A stretch of DNA of 64,000 nt from contig NZ_CP113529.1 of NCBI RefSeq assembly GCF_026723865.1, positions 744,001-808,000 of the forward strand. Reading direction: 5' to 3'. Position numbers and translations under genes: made by a program. Origin of the DNA: Mycobacterium sp. Aquia_216. Its GTDB lineage: Bacteria; Actinomycetota; Actinomycetes; Mycobacteriales; Mycobacteriaceae. Positions 35,446 through 43,342 of the stretch are shown here, piece by piece (positions within the stretch are counted from its first letter, which is position 1; each line of letters starts with the position of its first letter). The notes beneath the pieces were generated by a model, which saw only the letters and a program-made list of their open reading frames with translations, did no database searches and was not told the origin of the DNA.

Positions 35446-36111
35446 ATGACCGACAAACCCACCCCGCAAGACGTCGATGCCTTTTTGGACAGCACAGTCA
35501 TCGGTGACGATCCGGCGTTGGCCGCCGCGCTGGAGGCCAGTAACGCGGCGGGGCTACCTCAGATCGCCGTGTCGTGGCAGCAGGGCAAGTTTTTGTCCCT
35601 GCTGGCCGGCGCTATTGCGGCGCGGCGTGTTCTCGAGATCGGCACCCTCGGCGGTTTCAGCACCATTTGGCTGGCGCGCGGGGTGGGTCCGAACGGACAA
35701 GTCGTGACATTGGAGTACGAGCCCAACCACGCCCAGGTCGCTCGGGCGAACCTGCAGCGGGCCGGTGTCGCCGATCGGGTACAGGTGGTGGTCGGCGCGG
35801 CGCTGGAAACCTTGCGTACCGTGACCGGTGATCCGTTCGATTTGGTGTTCATCGATGCGGACAAAGAGCACTATGTCGAATATCTGCAGTGGGCGGTCAG
35901 GCTGGCCCGCCCCGGCACACTCATTGTGGTGGACAACGTTATTCGCGAAGGCGAGATCCTGTCGCCGGAGTCCAAAGATGCCAAGGTGGCCGCGACACGA
36001 GAGACGTTGCAGGTGATGGGCGACCATGCACAGCTGGACACCGCTGTGATTCAGACGGTCGGCGCCAAGCACTGGGACGGCTTCGCGATCGCGTTGGTGA
36101 AGTCCGTATAA
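35446..36111 (+). CDS. SAM-dependent O-methyltransferase (Rv0187-like)
   Basis: A 221-residue methyltransferase of the cation-dependent catechol/caffeoyl-CoA O-methyltransferase family. The SAM-binding motif VLEIGTLGGFSTIWLA is at about residues 65-82. FIDADKEHY is near 140 and VDNVIREGE near 163, giving the metal-binding Asp/Asp-Asn residues. It methylates a catechol- or enediol-like small molecule in other organisms; the substrate here is unknown. It lies divergent from mymT across the RicR box, but its own -10 element is about 90 bases beyond the box. Confidence 0.88.
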   Translation: MTDKPTPQDVDAFLDSTVIGDDPALAAALEASNAAGLPQIAVSWQQGKFLSLLAGAIAARRVLEIGTLGGFSTIWLARGVGPNGQVVTLEYEPNHAQVARANLQRAGVADRVQVVVGAALETLRTVTGDPFDLVFIDADKEHYVEYLQWAVRLARPGTLIVVDNVIREGEILSPESKDAKVAATRETLQVMGDHAQLDTAVIQTVGAKHWDGFAIALVKSV

Positions 36112-36224
36112 GCCGGCGAAATGGGCCGGTTCAGGGCTGTTCGGCGGCACCGAATTTCGTTGCTGGCACCGCGTGATCGGGCGTAATCTGGAAAAAGATG
36201 GATGGTTGGCGGCGGGCCCAGAGT

Positions 36225-36256
36225 GCTTGTTGCATAACGGGCTTGCTGCATAACAG
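36225..36256 (+). repeat. 16-bp tandem repeat upstream of the SPW gene
   Basis: Two adjacent 16-base units beginning GCTTG and containing TGCATAAC differ at two positions. They end 12 bases before the ATG at 36269, in the leader or promoter region, and could be a duplicated regulator-binding site. Confidence 0.6.
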
Positions 36257-36268
36257 AAAGGTTGCGAT

Positions 36269-36709
36269 ATGAGTACAGTCCATTCATCAATCGATCACCA
36301 CCCGGATCTGTTGGCCCTGCGGGCACGCTATGAACGCGTCGCCGAGTCGACGAGTGCGCATTTCACCTTCGGTCTGGCCCTGCTGACGGGCCTATTCGTT
36401 GCCGCGTCACCGTGGATCGTCGGATTCAGCGGGACGGCATCGCTTGCCACGTCCGACTTCATCGTCGGGATCGCGGTGGCGTTCCTCGCATATGGGTTTG
36501 CGACGATGCTGGACCGCGCGCACGGGATGACCTGGACGCTCCCGGTGCTGGGCGGGTGGGTCATGGTGTCGCCGTGGGTCGTTCCGGGCGTCGCGCTGAC
36601 GGCTGCCATGGTCTGGTCGAATGTCGTCGCGGGTGCGTTGATGACGTTCGTGGGTCTCAACGCCACCTACTTCGGCATGCGCACCCGCGCCGCGGTTAGC
36701 GACACGTAG
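36269..36709 (+). CDS. SPW-repeat membrane protein (Rv0188-like)
   Basis: A 146-residue membrane protein with two SPW repeats (AASPWIVGF near residue 46 and VSPWVVPG near residue 100), giving four predicted transmembrane helices. The family has no established biochemical function. AGAAAGG precedes the ATG. It converges on ilvD; the 76-bp gap holds two strong hairpins. A tandem 16-bp repeat lies just upstream. Confidence 0.85.
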   Translation: MSTVHSSIDHHPDLLALRARYERVAESTSAHFTFGLALLTGLFVAASPWIVGFSGTASLATSDFIVGIAVAFLAYGFATMLDRAHGMTWTLPVLGGWVMVSPWVVPGVALTAAMVWSNVVAGALMTFVGLNATYFGMRTRAAVSDT

Positions 36710-36725
36710 CGGCGAAACCCGCTGA

Positions 36726-36766
36726 GCCGGGCAGCGATTCAACCTGCCCGGCCGATCGATTCGGCC
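36726..36766. terminator. Double hairpin between convergent SPW and ilvD genes
   Basis: GCCGGGCAG pairs with CTGCCCGGC (9 bp, 9-base loop, 36726-36752). Next to it GGCCGA pairs with TCGGCC (36750-36766). The two stems share three bases, so they may be alternatives. Position between convergent genes fits a bidirectional terminator without a U-tract. Confidence 0.6.
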
Positions 36767-36785
36767 CGGGCCGAGTGCGGCCGGA

Positions 36786-38498
36786 CTAGCCGCAGACCGC
36801 GCCGATTGCCGCCGAGCTGACCAGCTTGACGTACTTGGCCAGTACGCCGGTCTTGTAGCGCGGCGGGGGAGGAGTGAAATCCTTTCGTCGCGAGTCGAAT
36901 TCGCCCTTATCGGCCAGCACGTCGAGCGTCGCGCCCTTGACGTCGAGCCGAATCCGGTCGCCGTCGCGCAGGAACGCGATGGGTCCGGCGTCGACCGCCT
37001 CCGGCGCGATATGTCCCACGCACAGGCCAGTGGTCCCACCGGAGAACCGGCCGTCGGTCAGCAGCAGCACGTCCTTGCCCAGCCCGGCGCCCTTGATGGC
37101 GCCCGTGATGGCGAGCATCTCGCGCATGCCCGGCCCGCCCTTGGGGCCCTCGTACCGGATCACCACCGCGTCGCCCTTGGTGATGGTGCCGTCCTCGAGG
37201 GCGTCCAGCGCGGCCCGCTCTCCGTCGAAAACCCTTGCGGTGCCTTCGAACACGTCGGAATCGAACCCAGCGGACTTGACCACCGCGCCGTCGGGTGCAA
37301 GTGATCCGCGCAGAATGGTGATCCCGCCGGTCACGTGAATCGGGTGATCCAGCGCCCGCAACACCTTGCCGTCCGGGTCCGGCGGCGCGAGGGCGGCCAG
37401 GTTCTCGGCCACCGTCTTGCCCGTCACCGTGAGGCAGTCTCCGTGCATCAGCCCCGCATCCAGCAATGCCTTCATCACCACCGGCACGCCGCCGACGTGG
37501 TCGACATGCGACATCACGTGCCGGCCGAACGGCTTGACGTCGGCAAGGTGCGGCACCTTCGAGCCGATCCGGCTGAAGTCGTCGAGCGACAACGACACCT
37601 CGGCCTCGTGCGCGATGGCCAGCAGGTGCAGCACCGCGTTGGTCGAACCGCCGAACGCCATCACCACCGCGATCGCGTTCTCAAACGCCTCTTTGGTGAG
37701 GATGTCACGGGCGGTGATCCCGCGGCGCAGCAGTTCGATGACAGCCTGGCCGCTGCGGCGGGCGAACCCGTCGCGGCGGCGGTCGGTGGCCGGAGGCGCC
37801 GCGCTGCCCGGCAGCGACATGCCCAGCGCCTCGGCGGCACTGGCCATCGTGTTGGCGGTGTACATGCCGCCGCACGCCCCCTCCCCGGGGCAGATCGCCC
37901 GCTCGATGGCGTCGACATCCACGCGCGACATCAACCCACGCGAGCAGGCGCCCACGGCCTCGAACGCGTCGATGATCGTCACCTCGCGCTCGCTGCCGTC
38001 GGAGAGCTTGGCAACTCCCGGCAGGATCGAGCCCGCGTAGAGGAACACCGACGCCAGGTCCAGGCGAGCGGCGGCCATCAGCATGCCGGGCAGCGACTTG
38101 TCGCAGCCGGCCAACAGCACCGAGCCGTCGAGGCGCTCGGCCATCATCACGGTCTCTACGCTGTCGGCGATCACCTCGCGGGACACCAGCGAGAAGTGCA
38201 TGCCCTCGTGGCCCATCGAGATGCCGTCGGAGACCGAGATCGTCCCAAACTCCAACGGGTAGCCGCCGGCGGAGAACACCCCTTCTTTGACCGCCTTGGC
38301 CAGCCGGTCCAACGAGAGGTTGCACGGCGTGATCTCGTTCCATGACGAGGCCACGCCGATCTGCGGCTTGGCGAAGTCCTCGTCGTCCATGCCTACGGCG
38401 CGCAACATCCCTCGCGCGGCGGTCTTCTCCAGACCGTCGGTGACGTCACGACTGCGAGGTTTGATGTCGGCGGTTGCCGCGTCGGTGTGCAGGGCCAT
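36786..38498 (-). CDS. ilvD: Dihydroxy-acid dehydratase
   Basis: About 570 residues. The enzyme dehydrates 2,3-dihydroxy-isovalerate and 2,3-dihydroxy-3-methylvalerate in valine, isoleucine and pantothenate synthesis. The Fe-S cluster cysteines are in [16 protein letters not shown] and [21 protein letters not shown] is also typical. The ATG at 38498 gives an N-terminus ([16 protein letters not shown]) matching M. tuberculosis IlvD (575 residues); longer starts would run into the RicR box. It is divergent from ricR, and the RicR box is 45 bp upstream of its start codon. Confidence 0.96.
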   Translation of the reverse strand: MALHTDAATADIKPRSRDVTDGLEKTAARGMLRAVGMDDEDFAKPQIGVASSWNEITPCNLSLDRLAKAVKEGVFSAGGYPLEFGTISVSDGISMGHEGMHFSLVSREVIADSVETVMMAERLDGSVLLAGCDKSLPGMLMAAARLDLASVFLYAGSILPGVAKLSDGSEREVTIIDAFEAVGACSRGLMSRVDVDAIERAICPGEGACGGMYTANTMASAAEALGMSLPGSAAPPATDRRRDGFARRSGQAVIELLRRGITARDILTKEAFENAIAVVMAFGGSTNAVLHLLAIAHEAEVSLSLDDFSRIGSKVPHLADVKPFGRHVMSHVDHVGGVPVVMKALLDAGLMHGDCLTVTGKTVAENLAALAPPDPDGKVLRALDHPIHVTGGITILRGSLAPDGAVVKSAGFDSDVFEGTARVFDGERAALDALEDGTITKGDAVVIRYEGPKGGPGMREMLAITGAIKGAGLGKDVLLLTDGRFSGGTTGLCVGHIAPEAVDAGPIAFLRDGDRIRLDVKGATLDVLADKGEFDSRRKDFTPPPPRYKTGVLAKYVKLVSSAAIGAVCG

Positions 38499-38542
38499 TG
38501 ATCCAGTATGCGCGGCCCTGACAAGCCAATTTTCATCGGTCA

Positions 38543-38557
38543 TACCCCGCTGGGGTA
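38543..38557. promoter_or_regulatory. RicR operator in the ricR-ilvD intergenic region
   Basis: TACCC-CGCTG-GGGTA is a second perfect RicR box. A TATCGT -10-like hexamer for ricR begins five bases further on (38563-38568), so autorepression of ricR is expected. Because ilvD is divergent and starts 45 bp away, RicR may also touch its promoter. Confidence 0.9.
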
Positions 38558-38625
38558 TAGGGTATCGTGGAGGGTCGACACACCGGAGAAGTTGGGTGCG
38601 TAGCCGGGAGGGTTTTGAGGTCGAG

Positions 38626-38928
38626 ATGACGACTCCACACGGATATTCGCAGCAGAAAGACAATTACGCCAAGCGGCTGCGGCGCATCGAGGGGCAGGTG
38701 CGCGGCATCGCGCGGATGATCGAGGAAGACAAGTACTGCATCGACGTCCTCACTCAGATCAGCGCCGTGAACAGCGCGCTGCGGTCGGTGGCGCTGAACC
38801 TGCTCGACGAGCACCTCGGCCACTGCGTGGCCCGAGCCGTCGCCGAGGAGGGGCCAGAGGCCCCGGAAAGGGCCCAAGCCAAGCTGGCCGAAGCATCGGC
38901 CGCCATTGCGCGTCTGGTTCGTTCCTGA
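38626..38928 (+). CDS. ricR: Copper-sensing repressor RicR (CsoR family)
   Basis: A 100-residue CsoR-family repressor. The Cu(I) ligands are Cys38 (EDKYCIDVL), His63 and Cys67 (DEHLGHC). The N-terminal [21 protein letters not shown] is the family's DNA-contacting basic region. Copper binding releases it from TACCC-N5-GGGTA boxes. The ATG at 38626 fits the known N-terminus of Rv0190; a GTG at 38596 is in frame but would add ten residues. Two boxes in this window, at its own promoter and at mymT, define a local regulon. Confidence 0.95.
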   Translation: MTTPHGYSQQKDNYAKRLRRIEGQVRGIARMIEEDKYCIDVLTQISAVNSALRSVALNLLDEHLGHCVARAVAEEGPEAPERAQAKLAEASAAIARLVRS

Positions 38929-39067
38929 TCGGTGACCTAGTTGAGACGATGTTGCGTCGCTTAGTTGGCCGAACCCGTTGTTGCGGTGCGTACGGTAAGG
39001 CAGTGTGATCGCATTAGGCACGACAACCCAGGAATTGGGGAGCCCGGCCGATACCGTATCCCACGCC

Positions 39068-40309
39068 ATGACTGCCGAAACCGGAACAGCCGCAGCTGCG
39101 GCGCGAACGTGGACACCACGGATCGCGGCGCAGCTCGCAGTGCTGGCCGCGGCGGCCTTCATCTATGTCACGGCCGAGATCCTGCCGGTCGGCGCGCTGT
39201 CCGCGATCTCCCGCGATCTGCACGTCAGCGTCGTCTACGTCGGCACCCTGCTGACCTGGTATGCCCTGGTCGCCGCCCTGACGACGGTGCCGCTGGTGCG
39301 CTGGACGGCGCACTGGCCGCGCCGGCGCGCGCTGATGCTCAGCCTGACCTGCCTGACCGCTTCGCAGGTGATCTCGGCGTTGGCGCCCAACTTCGCGGTG
39401 CTGGCCGCCGGCCGGGTGCTGTGCGCATTCACGCACGGCCTGCTGTGGGCGGTGATCGCCCCGATCGCCACCCGGCTGGTACCGGCCAGCCATGCGGGAC
39501 GCGCGACGACGTCGATCTATGTCGGGACCAGCCTCGCCCTGGTGATCGGTAGCCCACTCACCGCGGCGTTGAGCCTGATGTGGGGCTGGCGGCTGGCGGT
39601 CGTATGTGTCTTGGCCGCGGCGGTCATCGTCACGGTCGCCGCCCGCGCGATGCTGCCCGAAATGGTGCTCACCGAGGGCCAGCTCGCCTGCGTTGGCCCC
39701 CGGTCGCGCCACCACCGCAATCCGCGGTTGATCACGGTGAGTTTGCTCGCGATGGTCGCGGTCACCGGCCATTTCGTCTCGTACACCTACATCTCGGTGG
39801 TCATCCGCGACGTCGTCGGCGTACGTGGGCCGAATCAGGCCTGGTTGCTGGCCGCCTATGGCGTGGCGGGCCTGCTGTCGGTGTCCCTGGTGGCGCGCCC
39901 GCTCGACCGTCGGCCCCGGGGTGCCGTCATCCTGTGCATGGCGGGATTGACCGCCGCGTTCGTGGTGCTGAGCGCGCTGTCGTTCGGGGACCGCACCACC
40001 GCGGCCACCGCGCTGATCGGGACCGCCGCGATCGTGCTGTGGGGTGCCATGGCCACCGCGGTGTCGCCGATGATGCAATCCGCCGCGATGCGCAACGGGG
40101 CCGACGACCCCGACGGGGCGTCCGGTCTGTACGTGACGGCGTTCCAGGTGGGCATCATGGCCGGCTCACTGGCCGGTGGGTTGTTCTACGAGCACAGCGT
40201 GGCGACGATGCTCACCGCGTCGGCGGGTTTGATGGGCATCGCGCTGGCCGGCATTGCGGCCAACAAGCGGATGCTGGACGTTGCTCCACCAAGCTCACGC
40301 GATTCATAA
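39068..40309 (+). CDS. MFS transporter (Rv0191-like drug exporter)
   Basis: A 413-residue, 12-transmembrane major facilitator of the arabinose-efflux/DHA1 type. FIYVTAEILPVGALSAISRDL in helix 1 and GRVLCAFTHGLLWAVIAPIATRLVP in helix 4-5 are typical. The length equals that of Rv0191, linked in M. tuberculosis to chloramphenicol efflux. The ATG at 39068 is preferred over 39005 because homologous sequence begins at MTAETGT. A TACCGT -10-like element lies ten bases upstream, so the leader would be very short. It follows ricR by 139 bp and is probably transcribed separately. Confidence 0.87.
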   Translation: MTAETGTAAAAARTWTPRIAAQLAVLAAAAFIYVTAEILPVGALSAISRDLHVSVVYVGTLLTWYALVAALTTVPLVRWTAHWPRRRALMLSLTCLTASQVISALAPNFAVLAAGRVLCAFTHGLLWAVIAPIATRLVPASHAGRATTSIYVGTSLALVIGSPLTAALSLMWGWRLAVVCVLAAAVIVTVAARAMLPEMVLTEGQLACVGPRSRHHRNPRLITVSLLAMVAVTGHFVSYTYISVVIRDVVGVRGPNQAWLLAAYGVAGLLSVSLVARPLDRRPRGAVILCMAGLTAAFVVLSALSFGDRTTAATALIGTAAIVLWGAMATAVSPMMQSAAMRNGADDPDGASGLYVTAFQVGIMAGSLAGGLFYEHSVATMLTASAGLMGIALAGIAANKRMLDVAPPSSRDS

Positions 40310-40400
40310 CGTAGCAGTTCAGACCCCCTAATTGCCCGCCTGAGCGGCGCTGCGCCGGGCGCAGATTAGATAGCTGGTCGCGCCGCTATGCCACACTGGG

Positions 40401-40417
40401 TCCAGTAACTTACTGGA
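40401..40417. promoter_or_regulatory. Perfect inverted repeat overlapping the L,D-transpeptidase ribosome-binding site
   Basis: TCCAGTAA and TTACTGGA flank a single base, a 17-bp perfect dyad. Its last three bases are the first three of the strong Shine-Dalgarno GGAGGGG (40415-40421). A regulator bound here, or an RNA hairpin, could block expression of the transpeptidase gene. Confidence 0.55.
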
Positions 40418-40427
40418 GGGGATGCAT

Positions 40428-41429
40428 ATGTCGGGCTGGACGAGGGCAAGCCTCTTCGCGGCTCTGAACGCAGCCGGTGCCACCGCTGTGCTGGTGCTGG
40501 GCACCGGCCCCGCAGTGGCGGATCCGGACCCGGTTCCCGCCGACCCCAATGTGGTCGCCGCACCCCCCGCTCCTGCGCCGCCGCCCTTCCAGCTGCCGCC
40601 GTTGCCGGGGTTGCCGCCTCCGCCGGGTGACCCGCAGGCTCCGCCTCCGCCGCCGTGGGCTCCGCCGGTGGCCATGCCGGCCGCCGACGGGCAGGACCCG
40701 ACCCCGTTCACCGGCACGGCGCCGTTCGGGACTCCCTCGTTCGTCCCGAAAACCGGCTCGATGGTGGGCGTGGGGCAGCCGGTGATCATCAACTTCCCCG
40801 GCCGGGTCGACGACGCCGGTGCGGCCCAAGCCGCCGTGCACGTCTCGTCGATCCCGCCGGTGCCGGGCAAGTTCTACTGGATGACCCCGACCCAATTGCG
40901 CTGGCGCCCGCTGAACTTCTGGCCCGCCAACACCGCGGTGAACATCGACGCCGGCGGCACCAGGTCGAGCTTCCGGACCGGAGACCAGCTGATCGCCACG
41001 GCCGACGATGCCACGCATCAACTCACCGTCACGCGCAACGGCACCGTGGAGAAGACCATCCCGATGTCGATGGGCATGACGTCGGGCAACCACCAAACCC
41101 CCAACGGCACGTACTACGTGCAAGAAAAGATGCCCTCGGTGGTGATGGACTCCTCGACCTACGGGGTCCCGGTCAACTCGACGTACGGCTACAAGGTGAC
41201 CGTCGAGCTGGCCGTCCGGTTCGACAACGTCGGCGACTTCGTGCACAGCGCCCCGTGGTCGGTGGACGACCAGGGCAAGCGCGACGTCAGCCACGGCTGC
41301 ATCAACATCAGCCCCAGCAACGCGAAGTGGTTCTTCGACAACTTCGGGACGGGTGATCCGATCATCGTGAAGAACTCCACCGGTGGGAACTACAAGAAGA
41401 ACGACGGCTCCGCCGACTGGATGAACTAG
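40428..41429 (+). CDS. L,D-transpeptidase (YkuD domain; Rv0192-like)
   Basis: About 333 residues. A signal peptide (residues about 5-32, ending AVA) is followed by a Pro-rich linker (about 35-85), an Ig-like domain (about 105-175) and a YkuD catalytic domain. The catalytic motif is HSAPWS...[10 protein letters not shown], with the nucleophile Cys near residue 291. The enzyme forms 3-3 cross-links in peptidoglycan at the cell surface. GGAGGGG lies six bases before ATG 40428 but directly against ATG 40422, so 40428 is preferred. It corresponds by order to Rv0192, one of five L,D-transpeptidases in M. tuberculosis. Confidence 0.9.
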   Translation: MSGWTRASLFAALNAAGATAVLVLGTGPAVADPDPVPADPNVVAAPPAPAPPPFQLPPLPGLPPPPGDPQAPPPPPWAPPVAMPAADGQDPTPFTGTAPFGTPSFVPKTGSMVGVGQPVIINFPGRVDDAGAAQAAVHVSSIPPVPGKFYWMTPTQLRWRPLNFWPANTAVNIDAGGTRSSFRTGDQLIATADDATHQLTVTRNGTVEKTIPMSMGMTSGNHQTPNGTYYVQEKMPSVVMDSSTYGVPVNSTYGYKVTVELAVRFDNVGDFVHSAPWSVDDQGKRDVSHGCINISPSNAKWFFDNFGTGDPIIVKNSTGGNYKKNDGSADWMN

Positions 41430-41440
41430 TCAGACGGCGG

Positions 41441-42541
41441 CTATGCCGAGCCCGGGCCCAGATTGTTCGTGACGACGACGTGGTCGTCGGTGGTCGAAAC
41501 GGGTGCGTCGGCCCGGGCCCAAGACCGCTGTTCGATTGATCCGTGATTCGGTTCGCTCACAGAGTGATTCGCACGCAGAATCGCGGGCCGGCTCATGTCG
41601 ACCGACAGGCTGAAGATGTCCGCACGGTTGTAGGTGCCGACGATGTCGTGGGCCTGCTTGGCGATGACTTCCTTGCGTAGGTCGACCTCGGCGTGCAGTA
41701 TTCCTTCCGGCTCGGTCATCGGTCCGGCGACGACCTGGCCGTCGGGGCCGATCACCATCGCGGCGGGAGGTGTTGCCGTCAAGGCCTTTTCGATGCGGGC
41801 GTCACCGCGTGCCACCTCACGGATGGCAGTCGCGTCCAGCGTCGTCGCCGCGACAACGACGAACACCTTGCCCTCGAACGCGTGGGCGGCGCTGCGGAGC
41901 CGGATGAACTCGGCGAGGTCGTAGTCGAAGTCCTCGGACCGGCCGTCGAACGGCCAAGCCGGCGGGTAGGTCGCGATATGCAGCCGTTCACCCTGAGCGA
42001 GCAGGGTGAATCTCGCCAGCGTGTTTGTGTTTTCGCCGCAGATGAGCGCGCCGAGGTGCCATCCGCCGAGCTCGACCGGCCGCAGGTCGTGAGCGTCTCC
42101 GTGTGACCAGGTCAGGCGTTCGTACCAGGTGGCCACGAGCTTGCGACGGTGATTCACCAGCCGGCCGCTCGGGTCGAACACCAGGTTCGAGTTCCAGAGT
42201 TGGCCCAGGCTGTCAGGGTTGCGTTCGTTGACCCCTACGGACAGTGTCACCCCGTGCGCACGGGCAATGCGGCCGAGACGCTCTGTCTGGGGACTGGGCA
42301 CCACGATCGACTCGGCAACGAGCCGCTCGTGCCAATCATGTTGATCGATCGGAGCAAGAACAGCATTCCAGACCGGGAATCCGGCGAGAAACGCCTCACC
42401 GAAGACGACCAACTGCGCACCGTCTCGAGCGGCGGTTGCGACGAGGTCGTCCACCTTGTCGAGGCTGGCCTGCAGGTCGAGAAAGACGGGCGCCGCGTTG
42501 ACGGCGGCGACGGCCACCTTCGGGAGGTCGAGTGATGACAT
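41441..42541 (-). CDS. Nitrilase-superfamily carbon-nitrogen hydrolase
   Basis: A 366-residue enzyme of the nitrilase branch. The catalytic triad is Glu in VVFGEAFLAGFP, Lys in NHRRKLVATWYER and Cys in GALICGENTN. The sequence TWYERLTWSHGD is typical of true nitrilases and cyanide-degrading enzymes rather than amidases. It would convert a nitrile to a carboxylic acid and ammonia. The start at 42541 has AAGGG seven bases upstream; longer in-frame starts exist at 42574 and 42622. It is divergent from a DUF485/symporter pair across a 330-bp region with repeated operators. It occupies the place of Rv0193c in M. tuberculosis. Confidence 0.85.
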   Translation of the reverse strand: MSSLDLPKVAVAAVNAAPVFLDLQASLDKVDDLVATAARDGAQLVVFGEAFLAGFPVWNAVLAPIDQHDWHERLVAESIVVPSPQTERLGRIARAHGVTLSVGVNERNPDSLGQLWNSNLVFDPSGRLVNHRRKLVATWYERLTWSHGDAHDLRPVELGGWHLGALICGENTNTLARFTLLAQGERLHIATYPPAWPFDGRSEDFDYDLAEFIRLRSAAHAFEGKVFVVVAATTLDATAIREVARGDARIEKALTATPPAAMVIGPDGQVVAGPMTEPEGILHAEVDLRKEVIAKQAHDIVGTYNRADIFSLSVDMSRPAILRANHSVSEPNHGSIEQRSWARADAPVSTTDDHVVVTNNLGPGSA

Positions 42542-42670
42542 GTCGTTGCCCTTCTCGAGATTGTTCTGATCCATCGACAATGTTTCGGGTTCTGGTTGAT
42601 CGGCGAATCCCACTCTATTCAATGCTGATTGACTGTCAATCAGGTTGTCCTGCCATCGATTCCGACATGA

Positions 42671-42690
42671 TTGTCGACATTTCTCGACAA
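42671..42690. promoter_or_regulatory. Operator copy 1 (TTGTCGA-N6-TCGACAA)
   Basis: A perfect inverted repeat with 7-base arms and a 6-base spacer, the first of three copies of the TGTCGA-N6-TCGACA motif in the 330-bp gap (42542-42871) between nitrilase and DUF485 genes. It lies 130 bp upstream of the nitrilase start. Nothing else in this gap looks coding. Confidence 0.7.
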
Positions 42691-42710
42691 CTATCGTGGC
42701 GGTAGGAGGT

Positions 42711-42728
42711 TGTCGAAATCAGTCGACA
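42711..42728. promoter_or_regulatory. Operator copy 2 (TGTCGA-N6-TCGACA)
   Basis: A second perfect inverted repeat with 6-base arms and again a 6-base spacer. Its centre is 39 bp from the centre of copy 1, close to four helical turns, which would allow cooperative binding on one DNA face. Confidence 0.7.
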
Positions 42729-42781
42729 GCGTAGGAGGAAAAGGCTTCCACTGCGGAGTTGCCGACGGTGTATTGCCGCTT

Positions 42782-42801
42782 ATAGTGATGCACAACACTA
42801 T
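42782..42801. promoter_or_regulatory. Separate inverted repeat ATAGTG-N8-CACTAT
   Basis: Six-base perfect arms with an 8-base spacer, lying between operator copies 2 and 3. The arms equal those of the mce1R-fadD5 dyad (ATAGTG/CACTAT), though the spacer there is 12. A second regulator may act on this promoter region. Confidence 0.45.
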
Positions 42802-42823
42802 TCGAGGCGCGGCTCATCTTGAA

Positions 42824-42839
42824 GTCGACGTTGTTCGAC
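42824..42839. promoter_or_regulatory. Operator copy 3 (GTCGA-N6-TCGAC)
   Basis: A third copy with 5-base perfect arms and the same 6-base spacer. Its centre is 112 bp from that of copy 2. It ends 32 bp before the GTG start of the DUF485 gene, a position typical of a repressor site. Confidence 0.6.
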
Positions 42840-42871
42840 ACGCTGCTTTTCGCTGAATTCGGAGGTTCGGT

Positions 42872-43342
42872 GTGTCACAGCCAACAACGAGTGGCCAACA
42901 ACAAGGCGGTCCTACCGCGCCTATCACCGTGCCGCAGTCGCTTAATAATGGCCATTCAGTGGACAATTCGAGTTCGGTAGGCCTCGATTCCGACGGGACA
43001 GAAGAACAGCACGCGGCGAGAACAATGCCGAAGCCCGATGACTTCGTGCGCGTGCAAGCCGACCCGGAGTTCCAAGAGCTGCGCTACCGAGTGCGCCGAT
43101 TTGTCTTTCCGATGACGGCGTTCTTCCTCGCGTGGTATCTGGCCTACATGTTGCTCGCCACGTATGCGCACGCGTTCATGGCGATAAAGGTGTTCGACAA
43201 CGTCAATCTCGGTGTGGTGCTTGGCTTCGGCCAATTCGTCACGACCTTCGGGATCACCGTGCTCTACGTGAGGTTCGCCGGCCGAACGCTCGATCCGCGG
43301 GCCGCGAAGATCCGCAGCGACCTCGAAGGAGCGGGCGAGTGA
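42872..43342 (+). CDS. DUF485 membrane protein (symporter partner)
   Basis: A 156-residue protein. The first about 60 residues are polar (Gln/Ser/Asn-rich), then VQADPEFQELRYRVRRFVFPMTAFFLAWYL starts the DUF485 domain with two transmembrane helices (about 75-97 and 110-135). DUF485 proteins (YjcH in E. coli) are usually encoded just before acetate/pyruvate-type sodium:solute symporters, as here. GGAGG lies six bases before the GTG. The stop overlaps the symporter GTG (GTGA). Probably an accessory subunit; exact role unknown. Confidence 0.85.
   Translation: MSQPTTSGQQQGGPTAPITVPQSLNNGHSVDNSSSVGLDSDGTEEQHAARTMPKPDDFVRVQADPEFQELRYRVRRFVFPMTAFFLAWYLAYMLLATYAHAFMAIKVFDNVNLGVVLGFGQFVTTFGITVLYVRFAGRTLDPRAAKIRSDLEGAGE

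Noticed and set aside
37335..38345. A 336-codon frame opposite ilvD.
   Set aside because: It is an antisense shadow of the highly conserved dihydroxy-acid dehydratase and has no domain-like features.
42671..42856. A 61-codon TTG-initiated frame in the nitrilase-DUF485 gap.
   Set aside because: It begins inside operator copy 1, spans all three repeats and lacks a ribosome-binding site or family resemblance; the region is better read as regulatory.
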